This document shows positions 39,924 to 48,230 of a stretch of DNA of 64,000 nucleotides, in pieces. This DNA is from CF-118 sp035934385. GTDB lineage: Bacteria; Chloroflexota; Dormibacteria; Dormibacterales; Dormibacteraceae. A program made the position numbers and the translations under genes. Position 1 is the stretch's first letter, and the number at the start of each line of letters is the position of its first letter. Location: NCBI GenBank assembly GCA_035934385.1, contig DASYXY010000070.1, forward strand, positions 21,080 through 85,079. Direction: 5' to 3'. The notes beneath the pieces were generated by a model. It was not told the DNA's origin, searched no databases, and saw only the letters and a program-made list of their open reading frames with translations.

Positions 39924-40315
39924 TAGACACGCCTCCGCTTGGGCGGCCGGCACCCGTTGTGCGGGATTGGTGTCACGTCGGTGATGGCGCTGACCTCCAG
40001 GCCTGTTGCCTGCAGCGAGCGAATCGCGGCCTCACGGCCGGCGCCCGGCCCGCGCACGAAAACCTCGATCGAGCGCATGCCGTGCTCCAGCGCCTTCTTG
40101 GCGGTCGCCTCGGCGGTCTGCTGCGCGGCGAACGGCGTCGACTTGCGGCTGCCCTTGAAGCCCTGCGCACCCGCCGACCCCCAGGAGATGACGTTGCCGT
40201 CGATGTCGGTGATGGAGATGATCGTGTTGTTGAACGTGCTCTGGATGTGAGCCTGTCCCTGGACCACGTTCTTGCGCTCGCGGCGCCGCGTGCGAACGAC
40301 CTTCTTCTTGGCCAC
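39923..40315 (-). CDS. rpsK: 30S ribosomal protein uS11
   Basis: A 130-residue protein with QAHIQSTFNNTIISITDIDG, SSAGAQG-like SWGSAGAQGFKGSRKSTPF and the DVTPIPHNGCRPPKRRRV tail. One-base overlaps join it to rpsM and rpsD. Confidence 0.98.
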   Translation of the reverse strand: MAKKKVVRTRRRERKNVVQGQAHIQSTFNNTIISITDIDGNVISWGSAGAQGFKGSRKSTPFAAQQTAEATAKKALEHGMRSIEVFVRGPGAGREAAIRSLQATGLEVSAITDVTPIPHNGCRPPKRRRV

Positions 40316-40713
40316 TACTTGCCCGCCTTGACCTTCTTCTTGCCCGCGACGGCGCGCTTTGGTCCTCGCCGGCTGCGGGCGTTGGTGCGAGTCCGCTGGC
40401 CGCGCACGGGCAGCCCGCGGCGGTGTCGCTGGCCGCGGTAGGAGCCGATCTCGGTCAGGCGCTTGATGTTGTTCGCCACCTCGCGGCGCAGGTCACCTTC
40501 GATGAGGAGCTCCTTCGCCCCGGCCATCCGGTCGATGATCTGCCGCAGGCGGGTGACCTCGTCGTCGGACAGGTCTTTCACACGCGTGTCCGGGTTGACG
40601 CCGGCGGTCTTCACAAGCTTCTGGGCGGTGGTGTTGCCGATGCCGGTGATGTAGGTCAGGGAGATGACCACGCGCTTCTGCGGCGGTATGTCGACGCCTG
40701 CGATTCTCGCCAT
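40315..40713 (-). CDS. rpsM: 30S ribosomal protein uS13
   Basis: A 132-residue head protein: MARIAGVDIPPQKRVVISLT and the RGLPVRGQRTRTNARSRRG tail that touches the tRNAs. Normal length. Confidence 0.98.
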   Translation of the reverse strand: MARIAGVDIPPQKRVVISLTYITGIGNTTAQKLVKTAGVNPDTRVKDLSDDEVTRLRQIIDRMAGAKELLIEGDLRREVANNIKRLTEIGSYRGQRHRRGLPVRGQRTRTNARSRRGPKRAVAGKKKVKAGK

Positions 40714-40721
40714 CTAGCTCC

Positions 40722-40838
40722 TCAGCCCTGCCTCTGTTTGTGTTTGGGCGTCTTCGAGCAGATCACGCGGACGACCCCGTTCCGCTTGATCACCTTGCAG
40801 CTCGGACACATCTTCCTGACCGACGGACGAACCTTCAT
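40722..40838 (-). CDS. rpmJ: 50S ribosomal protein bL36
   Basis: A 38-residue protein, MKVRPSVRKMCPSCKVIKRN, then GVVRVICSKTPKHKQRQG, with the Cys-Cys-Cys-His zinc site. The ATG overlaps the infA stop as ATGA. Confidence 0.97.
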   Translation of the reverse strand: MKVRPSVRKMCPSCKVIKRNGVVRVICSKTPKHKQRQG

Positions 40839-41050
40839 CTCTTGATCTCTCTTATCCGCCCGCGCGACCGATCGGTCTCCGCCAGCTCGACCCCCACCTT
40901 GTCACCGGCCAGGAGCCGGGTGAAGTGGGTGCCGGCGCGATCGGCAACGTGGGCTAGGACCTTGGCCCCGTTCTCGAGCTCGACCCGGTACACGCCGTTG
41001 GGAAGAGGCTCCAGGACGACCCCCTTGACAAGTGAGGGACGCCGGGGCAC
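40835..41050 (-). CDS. infA: translation initiation factor IF-1
   Basis: A 71-residue OB-fold factor: VKGVVLEPLPNGVYRVELEN, GAKVLAHVADRAGTHFTRLL and GDKVGVELAETDRSRGRI. I choose the GTG at 41050 because a TACAAT hexamer ends eight bases upstream; an alternative TTG at 41068 would overlap that promoter. Fused between map and rpmJ as in many Gram-positives. Confidence 0.94.
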   Translation of the reverse strand: MPRRPSLVKGVVLEPLPNGVYRVELENGAKVLAHVADRAGTHFTRLLAGDKVGVELAETDRSRGRIREIKR

Positions 41051-41058
41051 GAACCGCG

Positions 41059-41064
41059 ATTGTA
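41059..41064 (-). promoter_or_regulatory. -10 element before infA
   Basis: TACAAT on the minus strand, eight bases before the GTG start and without a Shine-Dalgarno, suggesting an internal promoter that starts a leaderless message inside the cluster. The -35 is weak. Confidence 0.45.
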
Positions 41065-41087
41065 CCAAACTCAGAGTTCGACCCGTC

Positions 41088-41864
41088 TCAGGCCGCCGGC
41101 GCGTGGCCGTTCGCCGACGGGAGGGCGGTCAGGATCAGCGGCCCCGCCTCGGTGATCGCCACCGTGTGCTCGAAGTAGGCCGAAAGCGACCCGTCGGCGG
41201 TGCAGATCGTCCAGCCGTCGGGCTTCATGTACACCTCGTAGGAGCCGGCGTTGACCATGGGCTCGATGGCCAGGGTCATGCCGGGCTTGAGCCGCGGTGG
41301 GGTTCCGGGCTGGCCGAAGTTGGGCACCTGGGGGTCCTCGTGCATCTGCCGGCCGATTCCGTGGCCGACGAACTGGCGGATGACCGAGAAACCGGCCGCC
41401 TCGACGTGCTTCTGGATGGCGCTCGAGACGTCCCCGAGCCAGCCGCCTGGCTGGGCCTTGGCGATGCCGACGTAAAGCGCCTCCTCGGTCACCTTGATCA
41501 GCCGCCTGCCTTCTGGGGTGACGTTGCCTACGCCCACAGTGATGCCGACGTCGGCCCAAAAGCCCTCCAGGACCAGGCCGAGGTCGAGGCTCACCAGGTC
41601 ACCGCTGGCGATCTTTCGGTTGCCAGGGATGCCGTGTACCGCCTCGTCGTTGATCGACACGCAGATCGAGCGCGGAAACCCGTGGTAGCCGAGGAAACCT
41701 GGCGTCGCGCCCCCGGCCCGAATGAGCTTGTCGGCGATCGCATCGAGCTCGATCGTCCTGGTGCCCGGCTCGCACGCGGCCGAAAGCGGCGGCAGCACCG
41801 AGGCCAGCAGCTGGCCGGCCCGGGCCATCAGGTCGATCTCGTGCTTGGTCTTGAGGTTGATCAT
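41088..41864 (-). CDS. map: methionine aminopeptidase, type I
   Basis: A 258-residue metalloprotease removing the N-terminal Met. Metal ligands are in LVSLDLGLVLEGFWADVGIT (two Asp), QFVGHGIGRQMHEDP (His) and MTLAIEPMVNAGS and VAITEAGPL (Glu). Standard position after adk, overlapping it by four bases. Confidence 0.98.
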   Translation of the reverse strand: MINLKTKHEIDLMARAGQLLASVLPPLSAACEPGTRTIELDAIADKLIRAGGATPGFLGYHGFPRSICVSINDEAVHGIPGNRKIASGDLVSLDLGLVLEGFWADVGITVGVGNVTPEGRRLIKVTEEALYVGIAKAQPGGWLGDVSSAIQKHVEAAGFSVIRQFVGHGIGRQMHEDPQVPNFGQPGTPPRLKPGMTLAIEPMVNAGSYEVYMKPDGWTICTADGSLSAYFEHTVAITEAGPLILTALPSANGHAPAA

Positions 41865-42508
41865 GACTTGGCCACGTCCGCGCTCTGGCCGAGGGCCGCC
41901 AGCACGCGTTTGTGGATCTCCTCGATTGTGCCCACCCCCTCGACCTCGGAAACCAGGCCCTGGCGCCGGTAGTGGTCGAGCAGAGGCAGCGTCTTCTCGA
42001 GGTAGACCTCGATGCGTTTCTTGACCGCCTCAGGCTTGTCGTCCTCGCGCTGGACGAGCGTGGCGCCGTCGAGCGGACACTTCTGCGTGCCGGGCGGGTA
42101 GGTCTTCTGGTCGACAGGGCAGGTCATCCGGCCGGCGAGCCGGCGGACGAGCTCCGGCGTCTTCACGTTGAGGTAGACGACCCGGTCGAAGCGGCGCCCC
42201 AGCTCCTCGAGCAGGCCGTCCAGCGCCTGCGCTTGGGGAATCGTGCGCGGGAAGCCATCCATGACGAAGCCCCTCTGGCTGTCGCCCTGCTGCAGGCGGT
42301 TGCCGATTATGCCGATCATGATGTCGTCCGGCACGTAGCCGCCGGCGGCCATGATGGGCTGGGCCTTGAGCCCGAGCGGGGTGCCGGCCGCGACCTCTCC
42401 ACGCAGGATGTCACCGGTCGCGATGTGCGGGATGTCGAACGACTGATGCAGCAGCTCCGCCTGGGTGCCCTTGCCGCTTCCGGGCGGACCGTAGACGAGG
42501 AGGTTCAA
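41861..42508 (-). CDS. adk: adenylate kinase
   Basis: A 215-residue long-form kinase: LLVYGPPGSGKGTQAELLHQ (P-loop), IATGDILRGEVA, FVMDGFPRTIPQAQAL and a LID region CPVDQKTYPPGTQKCPLDG that keeps only two of the four zinc ligands as cysteine. TTG start at 42508 with AGGAGG nearby. Sits between secY and map, the usual order. Confidence 0.98.
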   Translation of the reverse strand: MNLLVYGPPGSGKGTQAELLHQSFDIPHIATGDILRGEVAAGTPLGLKAQPIMAAGGYVPDDIMIGIIGNRLQQGDSQRGFVMDGFPRTIPQAQALDGLLEELGRRFDRVVYLNVKTPELVRRLAGRMTCPVDQKTYPPGTQKCPLDGATLVQREDDKPEAVKKRIEVYLEKTLPLLDHYRRQGLVSEVEGVGTIEEIHKRVLAALGQSADVAKS

Positions 42509-42525
42509 CGCCCCCTCCTGTCACC

Positions 42526-42570
42526 GCCGGTTTTAACGGCGCCCCCACAAGGTGGGGAGGCAGCCTCTCT
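42526..42570. repeat. GC-rich palindromic repeat between secY and adk
   Basis: GCCG-CGGC around TTTTAA (42526-42540), then CCCCAC-AAG-GTGGGG (42543-42557) and AGGCAGCCTCTCT. Parts recur at 20347-20361 and 18216-18233. The element fills most of the 61-base spacer. Confidence 0.5.
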
Positions 42571-43901
42571 CATGTGATGAAGCCGCGGTACTGGCGCATC
42601 ACCAGCTGCGTCTGCAGCTGTTTCATGGTGTCCAGCGCCACGCCGACCACGATCAGGATCGCCGTCCCTCCGAGATACATCTGCTGATGCGGGATGCCCG
42701 AAATCTTCGCCGTCGCGATAGGCAGGATCACGGTGATGAACCCGAGGAAGCACGCGCCCGCAAAGGTGACGCGATTCATCACTGCGGCGAGGTAATCGGC
42801 GGTCGGTTTGCCCGGGCGGATTCCGGGGATGAAGCTCGAGTAGCGCTTGAGGTTTTCGGCGACGTCGTTCACCTCGAACGTGATGGCCGTGTAGAAGTAG
42901 GTGAACGCGAACGTAAACAGGAAGTAGAGCCCGTTGTAGGTGATCGCCATCGGCACGTTCGACGTGCTTGGATCCCAGTTGCCGCGCAACCATGCCGCCG
43001 CCTTGTAGTACCAGGTGTCGGGAGGAGCGCCAGTGAAGTAGTTGGCAAGGATCGTAGGCAGGAACATGACCGAGATCGCGAAGATGATCGGGATGACGCC
43101 GGCGTGATTCACCCGCAGCGGCAAAAAGCTCGCCCTCCGCCCCACCTCGCGTCCCCCGGCCACGCGTTGCGCCGATTGGATCGGGATCTTTCTGACCGCC
43201 TGCTGCACCTCGATGATGACCGCGGTCATGACCAGCGCGATGAGCCCGAACACGATGAACGGGACGTAGTCCGCGAGGCCGCCGCCCGTGGTGTGCGCCG
43301 CGAACACCGCCGCGACGCCCTGCGGGCCGCGGCCGATGATGCCGGCGAAGATGATCAACGAGACGCCGTTGCCGATGCCGTACTCGGTGATGAGCTCACC
43401 GAACCACATCAGCATGATCGTGCCGGCGGTGAGGACGATGACGATCTCCAGGCGCTGGAACCAGTCAAGCGCAGGAAGGATCGCGGGGCTCGTGTTCTGG
43501 AACAGAACTGTGAAGCCGTAGGCCTGGCCCGCGCCGAGCGCCACCGTGAGGTAGCGGCTCCAGCGCTGGATGCGGCGCCGCCCCATCTCGCCTTCTTTCT
43601 GGATCTCCTTGATGCGTTCGGAGATCACAGTCATCAGCTGCATGATGATCGTGGCGTTGATGTACGGGTTCATGCCCATCGCCACGACGCTGAACCGCGA
43701 CAGCCCGCCTCCGGAGAACAGGTCGAGCAGCCCGAGCAGCGCTTGCGAGTTGAAGAGATTGTTCAGCGCGGACTGGCTTGCGCCCGGGACGGCGATGTTG
43801 GCGAAGAGCCGGAAGATGATCAGGATGCCGCCCGTGAACAGGATCTTGTTGCGGAGCTCGGGCAGCCGGATCGCGTTGACGAGCGCCTGGATCAGGTTCA
43901 T
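42570..43901 (-). CDS. secY: preprotein translocase subunit SecY
   Basis: A 443-residue channel subunit with ten membrane segments. Visible hallmarks: NPYINATIIMQLM (second helix region), GIGNGVSLIIFAGII, LRVNHAGVIPIIFA and the C-terminal FIPGIRPGKPTADYL, where SecA and ribosomes contact. Normal length. Confidence 0.98.
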   Translation of the reverse strand: MNLIQALVNAIRLPELRNKILFTGGILIIFRLFANIAVPGASQSALNNLFNSQALLGLLDLFSGGGLSRFSVVAMGMNPYINATIIMQLMTVISERIKEIQKEGEMGRRRIQRWSRYLTVALGAGQAYGFTVLFQNTSPAILPALDWFQRLEIVIVLTAGTIMLMWFGELITEYGIGNGVSLIIFAGIIGRGPQGVAAVFAAHTTGGGLADYVPFIVFGLIALVMTAVIIEVQQAVRKIPIQSAQRVAGGREVGRRASFLPLRVNHAGVIPIIFAISVMFLPTILANYFTGAPPDTWYYKAAAWLRGNWDPSTSNVPMAITYNGLYFLFTFAFTYFYTAITFEVNDVAENLKRYSSFIPGIRPGKPTADYLAAVMNRVTFAGACFLGFITVILPIATAKISGIPHQQMYLGGTAILIVVGVALDTMKQLQTQLVMRQYRGFIT

Positions 43902-43904
43902 GGG

Positions 43905-44435
43905 TTAGGCCTCTGCGGGAGGGGTACTCTCCTCGGTAACAGCCGCCGGCTGGCTTTCCTTCTTACCAGACCGCTTAGGGCCGCGCTGTCGAGGCTGACC
44001 GAGGACCTTGACGCTGCCCCCCTTCGCCTCGATGGCCTGGCGCGCGCTGTTGCTGAACGCGTGCGCCTCGACGGTGAGCTGGCGCCGCAGATCGCCGGTG
44101 CCAAGCACCTTGATCTCGAAGCCGGGCCGCGCGAGACCGGCGCTCACAAGCACCTCGGCGTCGACGGTCGTCCCATCTTCGAAGCGACGCAGCTTGGAGA
44201 TGTTGACTACTTCGTAGACCTTCTTGAACGGGTTCTTGAAGCCAGGCAGCTTGGGAATGCGCTGCGCCAGCGGCATCTGACCGCCTTCGAAACCGAGGCG
44301 GAAGCCCTCGCTCCTCGCGTTCTGGCCCTTCTGGCCGCGACCCGACGTCTTGCCCCGGCCCGAGCCGGTGCCGCGCCCGACGCGCTGACGGCGCGGGCGC
44401 GACCCCGCCGGCGACTTCAGCTCGTGGAGGTGCAT
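43905..44435 (-). CDS. rplO: 50S ribosomal protein uL15
   Basis: A 176-residue protein: MHLHELKSPAGSRPRRQRVG, GRGTGSGRGKTSGRGQKGQ and a Ser/Pro/Glu-rich C-terminal extension of about 25 residues beyond the usual end. Confidence 0.98.
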   Translation of the reverse strand: MHLHELKSPAGSRPRRQRVGRGTGSGRGKTSGRGQKGQNARSEGFRLGFEGGQMPLAQRIPKLPGFKNPFKKVYEVVNISKLRRFEDGTTVDAEVLVSAGLARPGFEIKVLGTGDLRRQLTVEAHAFSNSARQAIEAKGGSVKVLGQPRQRGPKRSGKKESQPAAVTEESTPPAEA

Positions 44436-44437
44436 CG

Positions 44438-44716
44438 CTAGCGGCCCCTCTGGTGCTTTTTGTCTGACCGCGCGCGCCAGATCTTGTACTGGCTGCGCCG
44501 CGGCCGCACATATGGGGTGCCTTCCACCGCGACCAGGAAGTTGACGGCCTTGAGCATTCCGCGCACCGCCTCGTTGTCGGGTAGCTCGCGCGTCTGGTTC
44601 AGCCTGCGGAACCCGAGTGATTGCACCGTGGCTCGAATCTCCGGCCGCGCGCCGATCGCGCTCTTCATCAGCGTCGCTTTCAGCATCTTGCCTTCAGCCG
44701 GCTTCTTGGCGGTCAT
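44438..44716 (-). CDS. rpmD: 50S ribosomal protein uL30
   Basis: A 92-residue version, about 30 residues longer than E. coli uL30. The core is KATLMKSAIGARPEIRATVQ, then LGFRRLNQTRELPDNEAVRG and MLKAVNFLVAVEG; the extra parts are a ten-residue N-terminus and a basic C-terminus. The ATG overlaps the rpsE stop by four bases, which fixes the start. Confidence 0.96.
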   Translation of the reverse strand: MTAKKPAEGKMLKATLMKSAIGARPEIRATVQSLGFRRLNQTRELPDNEAVRGMLKAVNFLVAVEGTPYVRPRRSQYKIWRARSDKKHQRGR

Positions 44717-45318
44717 TTGGTCTCCGCGGTGGCAACCGCCGTCGGGGCCACCGGCTCGGCGCCGTCAGACCGCCGGTAGGCGTTGGCCAGACGGCGGCCG
44801 ACGATCTGCTCGACCTCCTTGCTCCGGAGGTCGGCGACCTGCTGCGCGGTGCGCAGCTGCTGCAGCGCGGCCAGCGTGGCGCGAACTGTGTTGATCGGGT
44901 TGTTGGTGCCGTGCGACTTGGTGAGGATGTCCTTGATGCCCGCGGACTCGATGACCGCTCGCATCGCCCCGCCGGAGATGACGCCCGTGCCGGGGGCGGC
45001 GGGCTTGAGCATGATCTTTGCCGATCCCCACTTGAGGCGCACCTCGTGCGGGATCGTGGTGCCCACCATCGGCACCGTGATCATGTTTCGCTTCGCGACC
45101 TCCATCCCCTTGCGGATGGCCTCGGTGACCTCTCGCGCCTTGCCGATGCCGGCGCCCACGCGGCCGTTCATGTCGCCGACGACGATGAGCGCGCTGAAGG
45201 AGAACTTGCGTCCGCCTTTCACGACCTTCGCCACCCGGTTGACGCGCACGACGCGCTCGGCCAGGTCCGATCGCTCACCGCTGGACTGATACCTGCTCCC
45301 ACCCATGTTTCTTGCCAC
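44713..45318 (-). CDS. rpsE: 30S ribosomal protein uS5
   Basis: A 201-residue protein: RVNRVAKVVKGGRKFSFSAL, DMNGRVGAGIGKAREV and GIKDILTKSHGTNNPINTVR. The GTG at 45318 is preceded by GAGGT within the conserved element that fills the 172-base spacer to rplR. Confidence 0.98.
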   Translation of the reverse strand: MARNMGGSRYQSSGERSDLAERVVRVNRVAKVVKGGRKFSFSALIVVGDMNGRVGAGIGKAREVTEAIRKGMEVAKRNMITVPMVGTTIPHEVRLKWGSAKIMLKPAAPGTGVISGGAMRAVIESAGIKDILTKSHGTNNPINTVRATLAALQQLRTAQQVADLRSKEVEQIVGRRLANAYRRSDGAEPVAPTAVATAETK

Positions 45319-45341
45319 TTCTAAATGACCTCTACCTTTCC

Positions 45342-45488
45342 CGGCGCGAAATCGCGGTGACGGGGTGCGGATTTCGCGCCGAAGCGACCATGGCGCCTTG
45401 AGGCCTGGGTTTCCCAGGCCGACTCACCGGCAGCGCAGCGCTGGCGGACAGGTTCGCTCGGCAAACGGAACTCAGGCGCCATCGTCGC
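45342..45488 (-). ncRNA. putative structured RNA element in the rplR-rpsE spacer, copy 1
   Basis: Two long-range stems. P1 is CGGCGCGAAATC (45342-45353) with GATTTCGCGCCG (45370-45381) around the 16-base loop GCGGTGACGGGGTGCG. P2 is GCGA-cc-ATGGCGCCT (45384-45398) with AGGCGCCAT-cg-TCGC (45474-45488), enclosing smaller hairpins such as GGCCTGGG-TTT-CCCAGGCC. In the transcript P2 begins just after the rplR stop and P1 ends just before the rpsE ribosome site. Copy 2 has the same plan with compensated changes. Confidence 0.7.
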
Positions 45489-45490
45489 GC

Positions 45491-45844
45491 TCAAAACTCG
45501 AGACCTGCCTCACGCGCGGCGTCGGCCAGCGCTTTGATCCTGCCGTGATAGAGAAAGCCGCCGCGGTCGAACACGACGCGGCTCACGCCCGCGGCTTTCG
45601 CCTTCTGCGCGATCGCCTTGCCGACGCTCGCGGCCACGTCCATGCTCTTGTCGGTCTGCTTCTGGCCGACAGTGGAGGCAGCGGCCAGAGTGCGCCCGCT
45701 CGCATCGTCGATGACCTGGGCGTAAATGTGGTTGAGGCTGCGGAACACGGCCAGACGCGGCCGCTCCGCGCTCCCGGTGAGACGCACCCGAACTCGCCTG
45801 TGGCGCCGGAGCCGGTTGATCTTGCGGTCTTCGGCCTTGATCAT
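45491..45844 (-). CDS. rplR: 50S ribosomal protein uL18
   Basis: A 117-residue 5S rRNA-binding protein: RLRRHRRVRVRLTGSAERPR, AVFRSLNHIYAQVIDD and FDRGGFLYHGRIKALADAAR. Normal length. Confidence 0.98.
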   Translation of the reverse strand: MIKAEDRKINRLRRHRRVRVRLTGSAERPRLAVFRSLNHIYAQVIDDASGRTLAAASTVGQKQTDKSMDVAASVGKAIAQKAKAAGVSRVVFDRGGFLYHGRIKALADAAREAGLEF

Positions 45845-46395
45845 GCGGTCGCCTTCGCGCCCTTGCCGGCCTTGCCGGCCTTGCGCCTGATCTTCTCGCC
45901 GCGATACATCACGCCCTTGCCCTTGTACGGCTCGGGTGGACGCATCGCCCGGAGGTTGGCGGCGACCTGGCCGACGTCTTCGATGGAGATGCCGGAGACC
46001 GAGAACTTCGTCGGGTCCTGGACGTCGATCGAGATGCCCTGCGGCGGCTTGAACCGGATAGGGTGCGAGTAGCCGAGGCTCAGCACCAGCTCCTCGCCCT
46101 GCTTGGCCACGCGGTAGCCGACGCCGACCAGCTCGAGATTCTTCGTGAAGCCGGTGTTGACACCCGTGATCATGTTGGCAACCAGGCTGCGCACGAGGCC
46201 GTGCAGCGCGCGGTGCTTGTAGTCGTCGGACGGGCGCTCGAAAACCAGCTCGCCATCGGTCTGCTTGATGGTGATCTCGGCCGGCAGGGTGCGCTCGAGC
46301 TGACCCCTCGGCCCCTCGACCTTGACGTGGCCCTGGCCGACGGTCACCTTGACCTTGTCCGGCAGCGCGATGGGCAGCTTTCCGATCCGCGACAA
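45841..46395 (-). CDS. rplF: 50S ribosomal protein uL6
   Basis: A 184-residue protein starting MSRIGKLPIALPDKVKV, with GYRVAKQGEELVLSLGYSHP and PYKGKGVMYRGEKIRRKAGK near the end. Overlaps rplR by four bases. Confidence 0.98.
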   Translation of the reverse strand: MSRIGKLPIALPDKVKVTVGQGHVKVEGPRGQLERTLPAEITIKQTDGELVFERPSDDYKHRALHGLVRSLVANMITGVNTGFTKNLELVGVGYRVAKQGEELVLSLGYSHPIRFKPPQGISIDVQDPTKFSVSGISIEDVGQVAANLRAMRPPEPYKGKGVMYRGEKIRRKAGKAGKGAKATA

Positions 46396-46416
46396 CTTCT
46401 TCCTTCTATCTCCAGA

Positions 46417-46866
46417 TCACCAGACGTACGCCAGCACTTCGCCGCCGAGGCCCTGGCGGAGCGCCTGCCGCCCGCTCATGACGCCTTCGCTCGTGCTGAG
46501 AATCACGATCCCCAGACCGCCGAGGACTCGTGGGATCTCGGTCTTGCGCGCGTAGACCCGCAGGCCGGGCCGGCTGATCCGCTTGATGCCCGAGATCACT
46601 CGGGTGCGATCCGGCCGGGCCTTGAAGATGATACGCATCGTCTGCAGAGCGCCGTCCGCGTCAACCTCGTAGCCGGCGACGTAACCCTCGTCCTTGAGCA
46701 CGCGCGCGATCTCGAGCTTGAGCCTCGAAGCGGGGACCCGCACCTCGGGATGCCGCGCGCCGCTGGCGTTGCGAATGCGCGTCAGCATGTCCGCGATCGG
46801 ATCACTGACGACGCCCGTCGCCGACTTGCGCGGGGTCTTCGCCGGTGTCTTGACTGCTGTCGCCAT
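46417..46866 (-). CDS. rpsH: 30S ribosomal protein uS8
   Basis: A 149-residue protein; SDPIADMLTRIRNASGARHP and the closing STSEGVMSGRQALRQGLGGE are diagnostic. The N-terminus has about fifteen extra basic residues. The ATG at 46866 overlaps the rpsN stop by one base; a longer upstream start is rejected. Confidence 0.97.
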   Translation of the reverse strand: MATAVKTPAKTPRKSATGVVSDPIADMLTRIRNASGARHPEVRVPASRLKLEIARVLKDEGYVAGYEVDADGALQTMRIIFKARPDRTRVISGIKRISRPGLRVYARKTEIPRVLGGLGIVILSTSEGVMSGRQALRQGLGGEVLAYVW

Positions 46867-47060
46867 CACCAGCTCGACTTCGTAACGCCGGGGATGCGAC
46901 CCTCGGCAGCGAGTGTGCGGAAGCAAATGCGGCACATGCCGAACTTGCGCAGATAGGCGCGCGACCGGCCGCAGATGCGGCATCGGTTGTGCATGCGCAC
47001 CTTGAACTTCGGGTGCGCCTGGTCCCTCTTCCAGCGCTCGAGTGAAGACTTCTTCGCCAA
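46866..47060 (-). CDS. rpsN: 30S ribosomal protein uS14, zinc-binding type
   Basis: A 64-residue short-form S14 with CRICGRSRAYLRKFGMCRIC, the four-cysteine zinc site that marks type Z (rpsZ). No second, zinc-free paralogue is in the window. Confidence 0.98.
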   Translation of the reverse strand: MAKKSSLERWKRDQAHPKFKVRMHNRCRICGRSRAYLRKFGMCRICFRTLAAEGRIPGVTKSSW

Positions 47061-47069
47061 AACTCTCCC

Positions 47070-47690
47070 TTACCTCTTTCTGAATGGCATGCCGAGCCGC
47101 GTGAGCAGGCTGCGTGCCTCGTCGTCTGAGCGGGCTGTGGTCACGATCGACACTTCCAGCCCGCGGAGTTTGTCGATCTTGTCGTAGTCGATCTCGGGGA
47201 AAACGACCTGCTCGCGCAAGCCCAGCGAGTAGTTGCCGCGACCGTCGAAACCGTCAGGGCTGACGCCGCGAAAGTCGCGGATCCGGGGCAGCGCGACGTT
47301 GACGAGCTTGTCGAGGAAGTACCACATGCGCCGCCCGCGCAGCGTCGTCTTGATGCCGACCGTCTGGCCCGCGCGCAGCTTGAAGTTGGCGACCGACTTG
47401 CGCGCTTTCATCAGCGCGGGCTTCTGGCCCGTGATCGTGGTCACGTCGCCAACCGCCGCGTCGAGCGCCTTGTCGTTGTCCTTGGCCTCGCCGATGCCGA
47501 TGTTCACGACAACCTTCGCGATGCGGGGCACCTGCATGACGTTCGCGTAGTCGAACTCTTTGGTCAGCTGAGCCACGACAGAGTCGCGGTAGGCTGTGAG
47601 CAACCGCGGCGGCGCCTCCGAGCGAGTGCCCGGCTCCCGCGGCTTCTCTTCTTTCTTGGTCTGCGGGGGCCGCTGCTTTTGCTTCGTCAC
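47070..47690 (-). CDS. rplE: 50S ribosomal protein uL5
   Basis: A 206-residue protein: RLLTAYRDSVVAQLTKEFDY, NVMQVPRIAKVVVNIGIGEA and LGLREQVVFPEIDYDKIDKL. A basic ~27-residue N-terminal extension precedes the usual start. The GTG start is preceded by AGGAG in the conserved spacer element. Confidence 0.98.
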   Translation of the reverse strand: MTKQKQRPPQTKKEEKPREPGTRSEAPPRLLTAYRDSVVAQLTKEFDYANVMQVPRIAKVVVNIGIGEAKDNDKALDAAVGDVTTITGQKPALMKARKSVANFKLRAGQTVGIKTTLRGRRMWYFLDKLVNVALPRIRDFRGVSPDGFDGRGNYSLGLREQVVFPEIDYDKIDKLRGLEVSIVTTARSDDEARSLLTRLGMPFRKR

Positions 47691-47714
47691 TACTTAGTTG
47701 ACTCCTACCATTTC

Positions 47715-47834
47715 CGCCCCGAAATCGCGGTGTTGGGGTGCGGATTTCGGGGCGAAGTGACCGCGGCGCCAGTTGGGCTGGCTTGGCCAGACCAACTCCC
47801 GCGTTACGTTTTCGAAGGCAGGCGCCGCCGTCAC
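47715..47834 (-). ncRNA. putative structured RNA element in the rplX-rplE spacer, copy 2
   Basis: P1 is CGCCCCGAAATC (47715-47726) with GATTTCGGGGCG (47743-47754) around GCGGTGTTGGGGTGCG. P2 is GTGA-cc-GCGGCGCC (47757-47770) with GGCGCCGC-cg-TCAC (47821-47834), enclosing AGTTGG/CCAACT. The P1 loop matches copy 1 at 14 of 16 bases, and the internal cc/cg mismatch in P2 is kept. It follows the rplX stop and leads into the rplE ribosome site. Confidence 0.7.
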
Positions 47835-47839
47835 GCTCA

Positions 47840-48226
47840 CTACTGGTTCTCCGTTTTGCGCACGCGCTCGTAGGGCTCGCCGCAGTGGCGGCAGACAACC
47901 GCACGCGCGCCCGACTCGAGGACGGTGTGCTTGACACGCGTCGGCCGGCTGCATGACGGGCAGACGAGCATGACGTTGGAGTAGGCGAGCGGCGCCTCGA
48001 AGTCGACCACGCCGCCCTGCGCCACGCTGACCCCCGCGCGCGAACGACCGGCCTTGGTGTGGCGCTTCAGGATGTTGACGCCCTTGACGACGATCCTGTG
48101 CTCGTCGGGGATGGTGCGCAGCACCTCGCCCTGCTTGCCCTTGTCCTTGCCTGCGACCACGATCACGGGATCGCCGGGCGCGAGGTCGAGCCAGCGGCGC
48201 TTGGGCTGGGGCTTGTTGCGAAGCAT
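47840..48226 (-). CDS. rplX: 50S ribosomal protein uL24 with zinc-ribbon-like C-terminus
   Basis: A 128-residue protein. The KOW part is PGDPVIVVAGKDKGKQGEVL; later KGVNILKRHTKAGRSRAG and VDFEAPLAYSNVMLVCPSC. The C-terminal half carries CPSC and CRHC, a possible zinc ribbon not found in E. coli uL24. Confidence 0.97.
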   Translation of the reverse strand: MLRNKPQPKRRWLDLAPGDPVIVVAGKDKGKQGEVLRTIPDEHRIVVKGVNILKRHTKAGRSRAGVSVAQGGVVDFEAPLAYSNVMLVCPSCSRPTRVKHTVLESGARAVVCRHCGEPYERVRKTENQ

Positions 48227-48230
48227 GTTC

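Noticed and set aside
42552..44441. 629-residue open frame on the plus strand
   Set aside because: Antisense to secY and rplO; Arg/His/Asp-rich shadow translation.
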